Assembly (NCBI RefSeq): GCF_020782245.1
Contig: NZ_JAJGNP010000002.1
Coordinates: 339,250-403,249 of the forward strand
Reading direction: 5' to 3'
DNA: 64,000 nucleotides
From: Sphingobium soli
GTDB lineage: Bacteria; Pseudomonadota; Alphaproteobacteria; Sphingomonadales; Sphingomonadaceae
Shown one piece after another: positions 1 to 9,078 of the stretch; position 1 is the first letter of the stretch; each line of letters opens with the position of its first letter. The translations under genes were made by a program, and so were the position numbers. The notes under the pieces are model-generated. The model had not been told where the DNA came from. It did not search any database and was given only the letters and a program-made list of their open reading frames with translations.

Positions 1-1049
1 GCACCGCCAATCTGGCCGCCGAGGTCAAGCCTGCCGTGCAGGATCCGGCAATTCCCGAAGGCACTGAATTCGTCAAGACGACGGTGCGCGAAGCGTTGCG
101 CGATGCCATGGCCGAAGAGATGCGCAAGGATGAGCGCGTCTTCGTGATGGGTGAGGAAGTCGCCGAATATCAGGGCGCCTACAAGGTCACGCAGGGCCTG
201 CTCGACGAATTTGGCGGAAAGCGGGTCATCGACACGCCGATCACCGAATATGGCTTTGCCGGCGTCGGCACCGGCGCCGCCATGGGTGGTCTGCGTCCGA
301 TCATCGAATTCATGACGTTCAATTTCGCCATGCAGGCGATCGACCACATCATCAATTCGGCGGCCAAGACCAACTATATGTCCGGCGGCCAGATGCGCTG
401 CCCGATCGTGTTCCGCGGTCCCAACGGCGCGGCCAGCCGCGTCGGCGCGCAGCACAGCCAGAATTACGGCCCCTGGTATGCGTCCGTCCCCGGCCTCATC
501 GTCATCGCGCCCTATGACGCAGCCGACGCCAAGGGGCTGCTCAAGGCTGCGATCCGCTCGGAAGACCCGGTCGTGTTCCTGGAGAACGAACTGGTCTATG
601 GCCGCAGCTTCGACGTCCCCAAGCTCGATGATTATGTCCTGCCGATCGGCAAGGCGCGGATCATGAAGCCGGGCAAGGATGTGACGCTGGTCAGCTATTC
701 GATCGGCGTCGGCGTAGCGCTTGAAGCGGCCGAAACGCTGGCGGGCGAGGGAATTGACGCCGAAGTCATTGACCTGCGCACGCTGCGTCCGCTCGATACC
801 GCCACCGTGCTGGAAAGCCTCAAGAAGACCAACCGCATCGTGGTGGTCGAAGAAGGCTGGCCGACCTGCTCTATCGCCTCGGAAATCGCGGCGGTCGTGA
901 TGGAAAAGGGCTTTGACGACCTCGACGCCCCGGTGCTGCGCGTCACCAATGAGGATGTGCCGCTGCCTTATGCCGCCAACCTGGAAAAGGCCGCGCTGAT
1001 CGACGCGGCCCGCGTGGTCGAAGCGGCCAAGAAGGTCTGCTACAAGTAA
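1..1049 (+). CDS. pdhB: Pyruvate dehydrogenase E1 component, beta subunit (3' part)
   Basis: This is the thiamine-diphosphate-dependent E1 beta subunit that, with E1 alpha, decarboxylates pyruvate and acetylates the lipoyl domain of E2. The reading frame is open to the left edge (frame of base 3), so the gene starts outside the window; a GTG at 36 is only an internal codon. The visible part covers the transketolase pyrimidine-binding domain ([29 protein letters not shown]) and the C-terminal transketolase domain. Alphaproteobacterial E1 beta proteins often carry an N-terminal lipoyl domain plus an Ala/Pro linker, and the first residues seen here ([18 protein letters not shown]) look like such a linker. 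A strong terminator follows directly. Confidence 0.95.
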   Translation, partial: TANLAAEVKPAVQDPAIPEGTEFVKTTVREALRDAMAEEMRKDERVFVMGEEVAEYQGAYKVTQGLLDEFGGKRVIDTPITEYGFAGVGTGAAMGGLRPIIEFMTFNFAMQAIDHIINSAAKTNYMSGGQMRCPIVFRGPNGAASRVGAQHSQNYGPWYASVPGLIVIAPYDAADAKGLLKAAIRSEDPVVFLENELVYGRSFDVPKLDDYVLPIGKARIMKPGKDVTLVSYSIGVGVALEAAETLAGEGIDAEVIDLRTLRPLDTATVLESLKKTNRIVVVEEGWPTCSIASEIAAVVMEKGFDDLDAPVLRVTNEDVPLPYAANLEKAALIDAARVVEAAKKVCYK

Positions 1050-1057
1050 GACGGGAA

Positions 1058-1085
1058 GGGCGGCCCCGCCGGGGTCGCCCTTTTT
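1058..1085 (+). terminator. Rho-independent terminator after pdhB
   Basis: A GC-rich hairpin (GGGCGGCCCC, loop GCC, GGGGTCGCCC; 1058-1080) is followed by five T residues. It lies 8 bases after the pdhB stop and also separates pdhB from the convergent Tad genes. Confidence 0.85.
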
Positions 1086-1092
1086 CGATCCG

Positions 1093-1743
1093 TCACAACC
1101 CGGTGACGGATGCGCACTTATTCTTGGGTGGAAAGCGCGAATCCGCCGCCGGCGTCTGGAACTGGGTCGATCGCGCGCGGAACATGGCGTGGCGCGAAAA
1201 ATCGACCGGCAGGGAGAACATCCGGAACGGCGCGCTGCTGAACACCGGCTGATACCGATAGGTGACCTGCACGTGAAACAGCAGCTCATTTAGCGCCAAT
1301 GTCCGGTTCCCCGGTAATGTGGCGAGGCTGGTCGACTGGATGCAGCCGACCTCCGGGCTCACGACATATTTGCCGTCGAACCTCTGCCACAGGATGCGGC
1401 TTTCGACCACATTGTCCGCATTCGTGTCGGTGCCCTTGACCGCGGTGATCACGATGCGGCCATGATTGCGCAGGTCGAACGGTTGCGCCGTCAGATCGAG
1501 GGCCGAAAACAGATCATAAATCTGCGCTTCGCTGGTGCCGATCGCGCCCGCGCCACTTTGCGCCACAAGGTCGGCCGCCATGGTCGTCAGCCTTTGGGTC
1601 CGGTTATTCGCCATGACGTAATTCGCCATTTCGATGCCCGACAGCACAAATCCCAGGAACAGGGGCAGGGCCAGGCCGAACTCGACAAGGGCCAGGCCGC
1701 TGCGGTCCCGCGCCAGCCTTTGGACAAAGTGAGGCACCCGCAT
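1093..1743 (-). CDS. TadE-family pilus-assembly/pseudopilin-like protein (copy A, second TadE)
   Basis: A 216-residue TadE-like protein. After a short basic head (residues 1-14) it has the conserved TadE signature GLALVEFGLALP: a Gly/Leu site with Glu at +5 resembling a prepilin cleavage site, followed by one hydrophobic helix (about residues 16-40). The remainder is an exported domain. The frame stays open up to 1929, but the start at 1743 is chosen because its ATG overlaps the TGA of the upstream TadE gene (TGATG), implying translational coupling. It is the last gene of the first TadG-TadE-TadE trio and is similar in layout to the protein at 4462-5127. Role in Flp pilus or surface assembly is inferred from the family. 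Confidence 0.85.
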   Translation of the reverse strand: MRVPHFVQRLARDRSGLALVEFGLALPLFLGFVLSGIEMANYVMANNRTQRLTTMAADLVAQSGAGAIGTSEAQIYDLFSALDLTAQPFDLRNHGRIVITAVKGTDTNADNVVESRILWQRFDGKYVVSPEVGCIQSTSLATLPGNRTLALNELLFHVQVTYRYQPVFSSAPFRMFSLPVDFSRHAMFRARSTQFQTPAADSRFPPKNKCASVTGL

Positions 1744-2324
1744 CAGGAGGTCCTTCGCACAACGGATTCGTTGCGGACAACAGTTGATCCGGTCAGCATG
1801 ATGCTGTCGCCCAGCAGCCATTGCGCGCCCAGAAACCCGAACAGGATGCGCTTGGGAAAGCGCACGGTGTAACTGACGACATCGCCAGGGCCGCCCAGCG
1901 TTCCGGTTTTGGGCGTCGCCGCATCCCATTTGCCGTTGGCGTTGCGATCAACATAGGATTCGCCCAGGTCGTAATGGCCGTTTGCGTTCGCGTCCTCATA
2001 GGTTTCGGGATGCGCGCTGCTGAAATTTCCATAGACGATCGTTTGCACGCTGACATGCGCGCCGTCGGCCAGGGGGAAATTGCCCATGGCCTGTTCGATG
2101 CTTTCTTCCATGAGGGTCGTGCGCTGCGCTTCGGCTGTTTCGAGCGAAGCGGTCGAGATGCGCGCGGCTTCGGTCATTGCGCCTTCCAGCACGACGCGCG
2201 CCAACAACATGTGTCCCAGTTCGATTGCGCCGCACATGAGCGTCAGCAACGCGGGGAGGATGATGGCGAATTCGACCGTGGAGACACCCGTCCGGTCTTT
2301 GGCAAGGGGGGCGAAATGTCTCAT
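1743..2324 (-). CDS. TadE-family protein with Ca-binding-like loops (copy A, first TadE)
   Basis: A 193-residue TadE-like protein. Residues 1-12 are basic, then comes the signature GVSTVEFAIILPALL with the TM helix (about 13-38). In the exported part, residues 111-119 (DANANGHYD) and 126-134 (DRNANGKWD) are two Asp/Asn-rich loops of the DxNxNGxxD kind seen in calcium-binding proteins; that they bind calcium is inference. Its ATG overlaps the stop of the TadG-like gene (ATGA at 2321-2324), and its stop overlaps the next start, so the three genes form one translationally coupled operon. The protein at 5124-5723 is its counterpart in the second trio and shares one such loop. Confidence 0.85.
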   Translation of the reverse strand: MRHFAPLAKDRTGVSTVEFAIILPALLTLMCGAIELGHMLLARVVLEGAMTEAARISTASLETAEAQRTTLMEESIEQAMGNFPLADGAHVSVQTIVYGNFSSAHPETYEDANANGHYDLGESYVDRNANGKWDAATPKTGTLGGPGDVVSYTVRFPKRILFGFLGAQWLLGDSIMLTGSTVVRNESVVRRTS

Positions 2325-4231
2325 TGGATCAGGTGGAGGTCGACGAGTTCCGCCGCCACGTCCTGGAATGCGCGCCGCAACTCGTCCGTGCTGCTGGTGC
2401 GGTATACACGGCCGGGCGCGCAGTTGTTGAATGCCGTATCGATGGCGGAACTGTTGGCGACCAGCGCGATGATGTAGATTTCAGGCGGGTTTGCTTCCCG
2501 CTGGATATTGGCGCACGTCTTTTCGAAGCGGCGCAGCATCTGCGTTTCCGAATTTGACTGGTTTGCCGCGATGCGGGAGTCGCTCCACCGACCGTACCAG
2601 GTGAAGGTGCGGTCCAGATAGCCGTTTTGGGATTCGCCGATTTCGTTCACGCCATCGGTCATGAATACCAGCGCGCGGCGCGGACGTTCGGTGGTCGGGT
2701 TGGCGCGTGTGAACACATCGTCCCGCACCAACAGGCGATAGCCCCATAGCAGCCCCGCATGGTGGATCGTGCCATTGGCCGGATAGATCGCGCCATGCTG
2801 ATTTGCGATATGGCTGAGATATTCGCTCTTCATCCGTCCATATCGCGGCGGCATGGCCTCTTCGGGACATTGCCAGTTGGGCGAGGGCATCGGCGTCGTA
2901 TTCTTGCTGCCGGAATCCACCGAACCGCCCAGGGGATTGACCGTCGCGCTCGCCGGGTCCTTCCACACCGCGCCGTCGTAATATTTGGGTATCCGCTTCC
3001 AATCGATATACCAGTCATTGCCGGCGCGATTTGCCGCTGACGGAGTATAATAGCTGCCATCCAGGCGCCGGACCACATCGTCGGCCTTGTTGGCATCGCC
3101 ATTGTTCAAGCCGACATAATAATCATAGAAATATTGCCGATAGAGTTCGGTGCGCGCCAGATAGTCCGCGCCCATTTCACCGAAAGCCGACTTGTCGATC
3201 CGGTAGAGATTATTCCCTGGTTCAGTGTTGTAGATACCATAATAGGTGCTGCTAGGGTTGTCGGCGCCCGAGTTGCTTTTCGCGTTTGGCACATACATGG
3301 GCGGCACGAAAAAAGGCTCTACGGGCGGATGGCTGCCTTCGCCGGGCAGCGAACGCACCAGATCCCAGGCACCGGTTTCCGACGTCAGGCGATTCTTGTC
3401 CACGTCCTTCACCGTCGTATCGGCCATGACGCAGCCTTTCCACGCCAGATAATTGCCGCTGGCATGGCTGGGGACAGACAGGCCGTAGGCGCTCGCACCG
3501 GCAAAGCTGTTAAAGCCTTCGACCTTCTTGACCGCGTTGCCGGGCAGCAAATGGCCGACATTGACGGTCACGTCATAGCCGATGAAGCCCATGGCGAGAT
3601 CGCGCCGGCTCGATGCACCCTGGTGAAGGATGTCGACGAAGTCATTCGCCGCCTCCTTGAGCGCGACCATCCGCGTCCGGCCGCCCGACAGGTTGGCTTT
3701 CATCGAGCCGGTGTCGTCGAGGACGACCATCACCTCCAGGGGGCGCGGCTGCAATTCGGCCTTGGCGACGGCCTGCATGGTGCGCGGCTGAAACCCGAAT
3801 ATCCGCATGAATGTCATGGGCACGATCGCGCGGGCGGTGATGGTGGTCACGTTGATTCCGCCGACGGTCTTAAAATCTGGCGTCAGTTGCAAATTGCTGA
3901 CGCCCATATAGTCCGACGCGAAATTACCGTAGAAATAGGCGCTCGCCTGCTTGTCGCGCGCTGCTGGCGAGCCATCGGTCACGGCAAAGGCGCGCGCGCC
4001 GGCCAGAGCGGCCGCATCCACCCCGGCCTGAAGCTGGGATTTCACCAGGTATAGCCGTCCCGCGTCTATACCCGCGCCCAGAGCGGCAATTACGGGAATG
4101 AGCCCTGCGGCCATCAGTGCCAGCGTGGAGCCGCGACGGTCCCCAGCGAGCGGCGCGAGCCTTTCATTGACCTTGCGCCAGCCATTGCGCAGCCCAGTTG
4201 TAATCTTCTGACGCGGCAGGTTCATAATCAT
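2321..4231 (-). CDS. TadG-like pilus protein with von Willebrand factor A domain (copy A)
   Basis: A 636-residue TadG-type protein. The N-terminus carries a TadE/TadG-like segment (DRRGSTLALMAAGLIPVIAA, about residues 31-50) as a single membrane anchor, then a conserved DAAALAGAR stretch. A VWA domain starts near residue 165 with a MIDAS-like motif (VVLDDTGSMK) and continues with the long insert and VFMTDGVNE near residue 525. TadG proteins are associated with the Tad/Flp pilus or with cell-surface adhesion. First gene of an operon with two TadE genes. The start (ATG at 4231) has only a weak ribosome-binding site; ATG at 4225 is an alternative. Confidence 0.85.
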   Translation of the reverse strand: MIMNLPRQKITTGLRNGWRKVNERLAPLAGDRRGSTLALMAAGLIPVIAALGAGIDAGRLYLVKSQLQAGVDAAALAGARAFAVTDGSPAARDKQASAYFYGNFASDYMGVSNLQLTPDFKTVGGINVTTITARAIVPMTFMRIFGFQPRTMQAVAKAELQPRPLEVMVVLDDTGSMKANLSGGRTRMVALKEAANDFVDILHQGASSRRDLAMGFIGYDVTVNVGHLLPGNAVKKVEGFNSFAGASAYGLSVPSHASGNYLAWKGCVMADTTVKDVDKNRLTSETGAWDLVRSLPGEGSHPPVEPFFVPPMYVPNAKSNSGADNPSSTYYGIYNTEPGNNLYRIDKSAFGEMGADYLARTELYRQYFYDYYVGLNNGDANKADDVVRRLDGSYYTPSAANRAGNDWYIDWKRIPKYYDGAVWKDPASATVNPLGGSVDSGSKNTTPMPSPNWQCPEEAMPPRYGRMKSEYLSHIANQHGAIYPANGTIHHAGLLWGYRLLVRDDVFTRANPTTERPRRALVFMTDGVNEIGESQNGYLDRTFTWYGRWSDSRIAANQSNSETQMLRRFEKTCANIQREANPPEIYIIALVANSSAIDTAFNNCAPGRVYRTSSTDELRRAFQDVAAELVDLHLIQ

Positions 4232-4461
4232 CCAATCCGGAGTAATATCCTGCGATATGGACGTAATTTCCTAATTTTTGATGTGCGGCCGCTGCAATGA
4301 ATTGTACGGGAGCGGTGACTCACATGCGCACCAGACGCAATGGCCTGTTCTCGTACGCGCGTAGGGGGCTCGCGCGCTGGCGCGAAGATCAGGACGATGG
4401 AGCGAAGCGCCGATATTGGCGGAAGCGAAAAATGCCGGGCGGCAGGCCGCCCAGTCGCGCG
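4232..4461. other. Intergenic region between the two Tad trios
   Basis: About 230 bases without a convincing gene. It must contain the promoter for the first trio (TadG at 4231) and any terminator for the second trio, which ends at 4462. It is AT-richer near 4240-4290, as expected for a promoter, but no clear -35/-10 pair or strong hairpin is visible. Confidence 0.4.
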
Positions 4462-5127
4462 TCAGGTGCAGCGGGCGGTGTTCGCCGCCGCCAGATTGCC
4501 CGCATTCTTGATCGCCTGATCGGTGCGTTCGCGCACGTTGAAAGCGCTGGAGTATCGGATCACCTTGGGTCCGAAGATGGCGTTGCTGACGATCGGCTGA
4601 TAGCGGTAGGCGACCTCGACGAACATGACCGCAGTGCCGCTCATCGCCTTCACCTTGGTCGCGGCCGTCGTGCCCGGCCCCATGCCGTCCTTCATGCTGG
4701 CGTTGGTCTGGCCATTCCCGGCAACGCCATAGCTGGACGTGAAGGCGCCATTGCCCCAGCAGCGCTGCCAGCGAATATATTGCCCCTCGTTCGGCCCGGT
4801 GAGCCCGTTAGGTTCCAGGTCCGACAGGAAGATACGGCCATTCGCCTGAAGCCTGAGCGACTGCGTGGATTGATTGGCGCCGATCATGATTTCATTCACA
4901 TCGGCTTCGTCGATGGATGTGCGCACGCGTGAGGCATTGTCGGCCACCAGCATCGCGATCTGGCTGATCCGCAGATGGGCCAGGGCCAGATTGGCCGCTT
5001 CAAGCCCGCACATGCACAGGATCAGCAGCACCGGCAACGAGAAGGCGAATTCGATCAGCGCCAGGCCGCGATCGTCGCGACGCAACCGGCGCAGGGTCAA
5101 GAGCAGGGGCAGGCGCATCCTCGTCAT
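4462..5127 (-). CDS. TadE-family pilus-assembly/pseudopilin-like protein (copy B, second TadE)
   Basis: A 221-residue TadE-like protein with a basic head (residues 1-21), the signature GLALIEFAFSLPVLLIL and one TM helix (about 22-47). The exported region contains the conserved-looking tail VAYRYQPIVSNAIFGPK, close in wording to VTYRYQPVFSSAPF in the protein at 1093-1743, supporting paralogy. Its ATG overlaps the stop of the gene at 5124-5723 (ATGA). It is the last gene of the second trio. A direct role in pilus assembly is inferred from the family only; no tad ATPase or secretin gene is present nearby. Confidence 0.85.
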   Translation of the reverse strand: MTRMRLPLLLTLRRLRRDDRGLALIEFAFSLPVLLILCMCGLEAANLALAHLRISQIAMLVADNASRVRTSIDEADVNEIMIGANQSTQSLRLQANGRIFLSDLEPNGLTGPNEGQYIRWQRCWGNGAFTSSYGVAGNGQTNASMKDGMGPGTTAATKVKAMSGTAVMFVEVAYRYQPIVSNAIFGPKVIRYSSAFNVRERTDQAIKNAGNLAAANTARCT

Positions 5128-5723
5128 GAGCAGCGGATCGTGGGCGTGGTCTGGTTGGCCCAGGGCTGGTTACGGACCATGGTCGACACCGTCACCGACT
5201 GGGTGGCGCTCCATCCCAGCAGCCTGGCCATCGGGAACAGGCGCGGCTGCGACAAGGTCACTTCATAATAGACGATGTCGTCGGCGTTCCCCAGTCCGGT
5301 GCTGCCGCCCGATGTGTCGAATACGCCATTGCCATTGGCGTCCTCATAGCAGTCACCGCTATTATAGACGCCCAGCGGCGCTGTATCGGACGTGATCTTC
5401 TCCGGTTTGCCGACGCGCGAGAAATTATAATAGCTTTTCTTGACGATATGGGGTGGGCTGGCGTTCCTGGCGGTGATGGCCGACATCTGCTGGGTGATAT
5501 AGGCATCGAATTGCGCGCCATTGAGCGTGCCGACGGACGCGGCGCGCGCGGCCTTTTCAAGGACGCCGCGGGCGACCGCGTGCCAATAGGCTTGATAGCC
5601 CAAGTCGCCGATCGCCATGATCGTGAGCATGAGCGGCGGCGCGACAAAGCCGAATTCCAGCAGCGTGACGCCACGCGCATCGCGGCGCAGGCGCATCAGC
5701 TTCGATGCGATCCGCCCGATCAT
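5124..5723 (-). CDS. TadE-family protein with Ca-binding-like loop (copy B, first TadE)
   Basis: A 199-residue TadE-like protein: basic head, signature GVTLLEFGFVAPPLML with TM helix (about residues 18-42), then an exported domain. Residues 128-136 (DANGNGVFD) form an Asp/Asn-rich loop like the two loops of the paralogue at 1743-2324, and the two proteins share the layout after it (loop, then a P-R-hydrophobic stretch and a C-terminal VRN motif). Start and stop overlap its neighbours by four bases each (ATGA), so it is coupled to the TadG-like gene upstream and the TadE-like gene downstream. Confidence 0.85.
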   Translation of the reverse strand: MIGRIASKLMRLRRDARGVTLLEFGFVAPPLMLTIMAIGDLGYQAYWHAVARGVLEKAARAASVGTLNGAQFDAYITQQMSAITARNASPPHIVKKSYYNFSRVGKPEKITSDTAPLGVYNSGDCYEDANGNGVFDTSGGSTGLGNADDIVYYEVTLSQPRLFPMARLLGWSATQSVTVSTMVRNQPWANQTTPTIRCS

Positions 5724-7756
5724 TGCGACACCCGCAGACCGCCGATATTCTTGGCGATGTCCTTGAACTTCTGGCTCAGCGACGTGGCGTCATAGGCCAT
5801 GGTCCAGTGGTTCGAACTGGTGGCGCAATTTTGCAGGGGGGTCTGGATATTTCCTTCGGACTGGTTGCGGAACCCGATGACCCAGATGGTGATGCCCTTG
5901 GCCTTGATAGCATTGCACAGCATCTGAAGACGCGTGTTATGGATAGCGGTCAGGTCGGTATCGCTGGTGTTTCCCGGCGCCACCCGCGCATCGAGTTGCT
6001 GATATCCATAGGCGCCATAGACCTGCTGATAGGCGCTCATGTCGCCGTCGGTCATGAACACGATATGGCGCGAGATGTTGAAGCCGTTGGGCGCGCTGTT
6101 GTTGTCGCTGGCAAAAATGCCTTTGGGCGACAGGAAGCGCGCGCCCCACAACATGCCGATGTCATGATAAGTGCCGCCGACCGCGATCAGGTTGTCGATA
6201 TAGCTGTTGAAGCTGCTCGACTGGCCCGTGGGCGTGCTTGTCCGATTGGTGTAGCTGGTCAGTCTGCGCGACTGGCTTGGGCAGGCGTTCCACCCGCCAT
6301 CCTTGCGCGACTGCGTGTTGAGCCAGGTGCCCGACGAACCGCCACTGCGGGTGAATTCGACATCGGGCCAGTGCGGACGCCATTTGGTGCCCTTTTGCGT
6401 CGGATCGGGCAGAGCATCGATGTTGAGATCCTGCGCGTTTGACGGCGTGCTGCTTGTCGATGTGCTGGCGGTGATATTGCTGTCGGTATCCCGTTCCTCG
6501 ATGCAACCCGCCCATGTCGATGTGGGCGCCACGACATTGCCGCTGGAATCGGTCGGCACGCTGGCGTCATAGGTGGGGTTGGCGACGGCGTTGCCGGTAA
6601 TGAAGGATGATACCGTCAGCGGGAATTTGCCATATTCCCAACTCTTCTGCGGCGTCTGTGTGCTGCTGTCCGTCTTGGTCTCGACATAACTGCTATATTG
6701 CCGACGGGTGATGACGCACTGGCTGGGCTTTGCGGCGACATAGACCAGATTCCAGCCCTGCCACTGCCAGCCTCCAGCGACAGCCGGGGTATAGGTCGCA
6801 TTATAGGCATAGCCATTGGTCGTGCGCGTCGTGACCGTGGTGGTGGTGCGAACACCCGTGATGGGGTCGGTTGTGGTTCCCGAAGTGGTGTTTACTACTG
6901 GTGTTACGCTCGCAGGGGCCACGCATTGCCCTGAAGATTGTCCGGGCGTGCTGCTGTAATTTGTCCAAGCGGAGACAGATCCTGACTGGTAGGTCCAGGC
7001 ACCGGGGGGACCGTCAACCGGCGCGCCGTAGCTCGTCAGCAGCCGCCGCGTCTGATAATCCCATGTCTCGCCGCTGATACCGCCGACCAGATAGTTGGTC
7101 GGCAGCTGATAGCCGACATTGACCGTCGAACTATAGGGCATGAACCCATAACGGATGCGCCCCGTGCTGTTCGATCCCGCGCCCAGCGTGTCGTAGAAAT
7201 CCTTGACCGCCTGCTTGAGCGCGGCAAGCCGCGTCGTCGAGCCGCCCTTGCCGTCGGAAATGGCATAGGCCATCGACCCGGTGGTATCGAGCACCAGCAT
7301 CACGTCGGTGTTACCGATGTCGAACCGCGCCTCGCACGTCACCGATAAAGGCAATGTTTCATAGCGGAAAATCTTCATCACCGTGGTCGGCATCGTGGTG
7401 GATGCCGTCACCTGCACGGTGGTCGTTTCGCCCGGCTTGCTGCGGATGACGGGCGTGAAAGTCGCGGCCTGAAACGTCCCTTGCGGAAAATTGAAGTCGA
7501 AGAATTTCTTGGCTTCGTCCTTGTTGGCCTGGGTCATCGACGATGTCGTCATCGCCCGGCGTCCGGCGAGGGCGGCGGCGTCGCAGGCCTGCTGCATGCG
7601 CGCGCGCGCCATATAGGCGCGGCCCATGTCCAGCCCGCCGCCGATCAGCGCCGCCAGCGGGATGATGGCCGCGGCCACCATCGCCATGACATTGCCCTTC
7701 TGGTTGCGCGCCAGACGGCTCATAAAGCCTTGGGGATGTGTGTTCATCTTGCCCAT
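5720..7756 (-). CDS. TadG-like pilus protein with von Willebrand factor A domain (copy B)
   Basis: About 678 residues. The N-terminus has the Tad-type anchor (NQKGNVMAMVAAAIIPLAAL) followed by the DAAALAGRR motif also seen in copy A. The VWA domain begins with MLVLDTTGSMA (MIDAS-like) and includes VFMTDGDMS and a C-terminal IWVIGFRNQ segment; the middle is a long Ser/Thr/Trp-rich insert, suggesting an exposed region. The frame is open up to a TTG at 7873, but ATG at 7756 or 7747 is the more natural start since TadG proteins have a short head before the anchor; the choice is uncertain. First gene of the second trio; its promoter would lie in 7757-7908, shared with the divergent gene at 7909. 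Confidence 0.82.
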   Translation of the reverse strand: MGKMNTHPQGFMSRLARNQKGNVMAMVAAAIIPLAALIGGGLDMGRAYMARARMQQACDAAALAGRRAMTTSSMTQANKDEAKKFFDFNFPQGTFQAATFTPVIRSKPGETTTVQVTASTTMPTTVMKIFRYETLPLSVTCEARFDIGNTDVMLVLDTTGSMAYAISDGKGGSTTRLAALKQAVKDFYDTLGAGSNSTGRIRYGFMPYSSTVNVGYQLPTNYLVGGISGETWDYQTRRLLTSYGAPVDGPPGAWTYQSGSVSAWTNYSSTPGQSSGQCVAPASVTPVVNTTSGTTTDPITGVRTTTTVTTRTTNGYAYNATYTPAVAGGWQWQGWNLVYVAAKPSQCVITRRQYSSYVETKTDSSTQTPQKSWEYGKFPLTVSSFITGNAVANPTYDASVPTDSSGNVVAPTSTWAGCIEERDTDSNITASTSTSSTPSNAQDLNIDALPDPTQKGTKWRPHWPDVEFTRSGGSSGTWLNTQSRKDGGWNACPSQSRRLTSYTNRTSTPTGQSSSFNSYIDNLIAVGGTYHDIGMLWGARFLSPKGIFASDNNSAPNGFNISRHIVFMTDGDMSAYQQVYGAYGYQQLDARVAPGNTSDTDLTAIHNTRLQMLCNAIKAKGITIWVIGFRNQSEGNIQTPLQNCATSSNHWTMAYDATSLSQKFKDIAKNIGGLRVSQ

Positions 7757-7908
7757 CAGTCCGCAATCACCCATGTGACGCCCGACATTCCCTGCATTTG
7801 GGCTGGGCGATTTGCGCGCTCCTGCGTGCGCACGCGGGACTTGTTTAGGAGGACAATGCTTAAAATATCGCAAACCGGCCTCGAAAAGCCCCGCTGTGCA
7901 GGCCGGTC

Positions 7909-8565
7909 ATGAGTGTCGATTCACTGCTTACGCCGCTGCCGCTACTGCTGTCGGCCCATGCCGGTGCGGACGCGGCGCGCCAACGGGCAATCTGGGCCTT
8001 CGACGCCCAATTGGCCAAGGTCGCGCGCACGACGCGTGAGCGGGCGATTGGTCAGATGCGCCTGGCATGGTGGAATGACGTCATCGACGACCCGGCCGGC
8101 ATCAAAGGGCAGGGGGAGCCGGTCGTGGACGCGCTTCGTGCGACCGGCGGCATGGCCGCGCCGGGCCTTGTTGCGATGATAGACGGCTGGGAAGTGCTGG
8201 TGGTGGAGCCGGAGATCGACGCGCAGGGGCTGCGTGATTATGCGGCCGGGCGCGGCGGCGGGCTGTTTCGCGCGCTTGCCGGGCAAGGCGACACGCCCGA
8301 CTGGCTGGTCGCGGCCGGACAGGTCTGGGCGTTGTGGGACCTTGCCGGCCATGTTGAGGAGGCGGCGCTCGCCGACGCAGCGCTCCGCCTCGCGAGCGAA
8401 TTGTCGCCGCTGGCCGACGGCGCGCGCTGGCCGACCGCCTGGCGACCGCAGCGCATCGCCTTCACCCTGGCGCGACAGGATGTGATGAAGGGACGCGGCG
8501 CGCCGCGTGGAATGCCGCGTGGCCTGGCGTTCAGGCTGTTGCGGATCGCGCTTGTCGGGCGCTGA
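7909..8565 (+). CDS. Squalene/phytoene synthase-like protein
   Basis: A 218-residue protein of the squalene/phytoene synthase fold. The best-matching part is QMRLAWWNDVID near residue 48, which in the family is the helix after the substrate pocket, followed by the LRDYAAGRGGG region where family members carry a D-Y-R/L-x-A/S-x-x-G motif. It is shorter than true phytoene synthases (around 280-350 residues), and the typical DxxxD pair is not clear, so it may be one of the non-catalytic relatives (NDUFAF6-like) rather than a carotenoid enzyme. The start ATG follows GGCCGGTC with no strong ribosome-binding site. Confidence 0.65.
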   Translation: MSVDSLLTPLPLLLSAHAGADAARQRAIWAFDAQLAKVARTTRERAIGQMRLAWWNDVIDDPAGIKGQGEPVVDALRATGGMAAPGLVAMIDGWEVLVVEPEIDAQGLRDYAAGRGGGLFRALAGQGDTPDWLVAAGQVWALWDLAGHVEEAALADAALRLASELSPLADGARWPTAWRPQRIAFTLARQDVMKGRGAPRGMPRGLAFRLLRIALVGR

Positions 8566-8611
8566 CGCATCGGGTTAGGCTGCGGACGCGCGCGGATGGA
8601 GGAGGGCGACG

Positions 8612-9073
8612 ATGGGGCGAATGCTGGCGGGCGGCATGGCGGCATTGCTGCTGATGGCGGGCGGCCTTTTCTGGTGGTCGAGCCGCGCGAGCCAGGCTCC
8701 CTTGCCGCAACTGGCCACCGCGCCGCCGCCGCCCGTGATCGAACCGCTGCCCAAAGGGGACCCCAATACCAGAGGAAAACCGCCGCCGATGCCGGCCGAA
8801 GCCAGCCCGCAGACCCGTGAGCAGAAGCGCTTCGCCCGCTATGACAGGGACCGCGATGGCGTCATCACCCGGCTGGAAATGATGGGCAGCCGGACCAAGG
8901 CGTTCAAGGCGCTGGACAAGGATGGCGACAACCTGCTGTCCTTTGAGGAATGGGCGGTCGCGACGTCCGATCGCTTCGCCAGCGCTGACGCGAACAAGGA
9001 TGGCAAGCTTACCCCCGCCGAATTCGCCATTACCGCGCCCAAGCGGACGCCGAAGCCCAAGTGCACATGCTAG
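8612..9073 (+). CDS. Membrane-anchored or exported EF-hand protein
   Basis: A 153-residue protein with an N-terminal hydrophobic helix (about residues 5-22), a Pro-rich linker (residues 30-65) and three EF-hand loops: DRDRDGVITRLE, DKDGDNLLSFEE and DANKDGKLTPAE. All have Asp at position 1, Gly at 6 and Glu at 12, so calcium binding is plausible. It ends with a Lys/Pro/Cys-rich tail. A good GGAGG site lies at 8600-8604 before the ATG. Presumably periplasmic; partner unknown. It converges on trmFO, with an inverted repeat between. Confidence 0.8.
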   Translation: MGRMLAGGMAALLLMAGGLFWWSSRASQAPLPQLATAPPPPVIEPLPKGDPNTRGKPPPMPAEASPQTREQKRFARYDRDRDGVITRLEMMGSRTKAFKALDKDGDNLLSFEEWAVATSDRFASADANKDGKLTPAEFAITAPKRTPKPKCTC

Positions 9074-9078
9074 GCTCT

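Noticed and set aside
4297..4932. Plus-strand frame across the gap between the Tad trios
   Set aside because: Mostly antisense to the TadE gene at 4462; the part in the gap has no motif.
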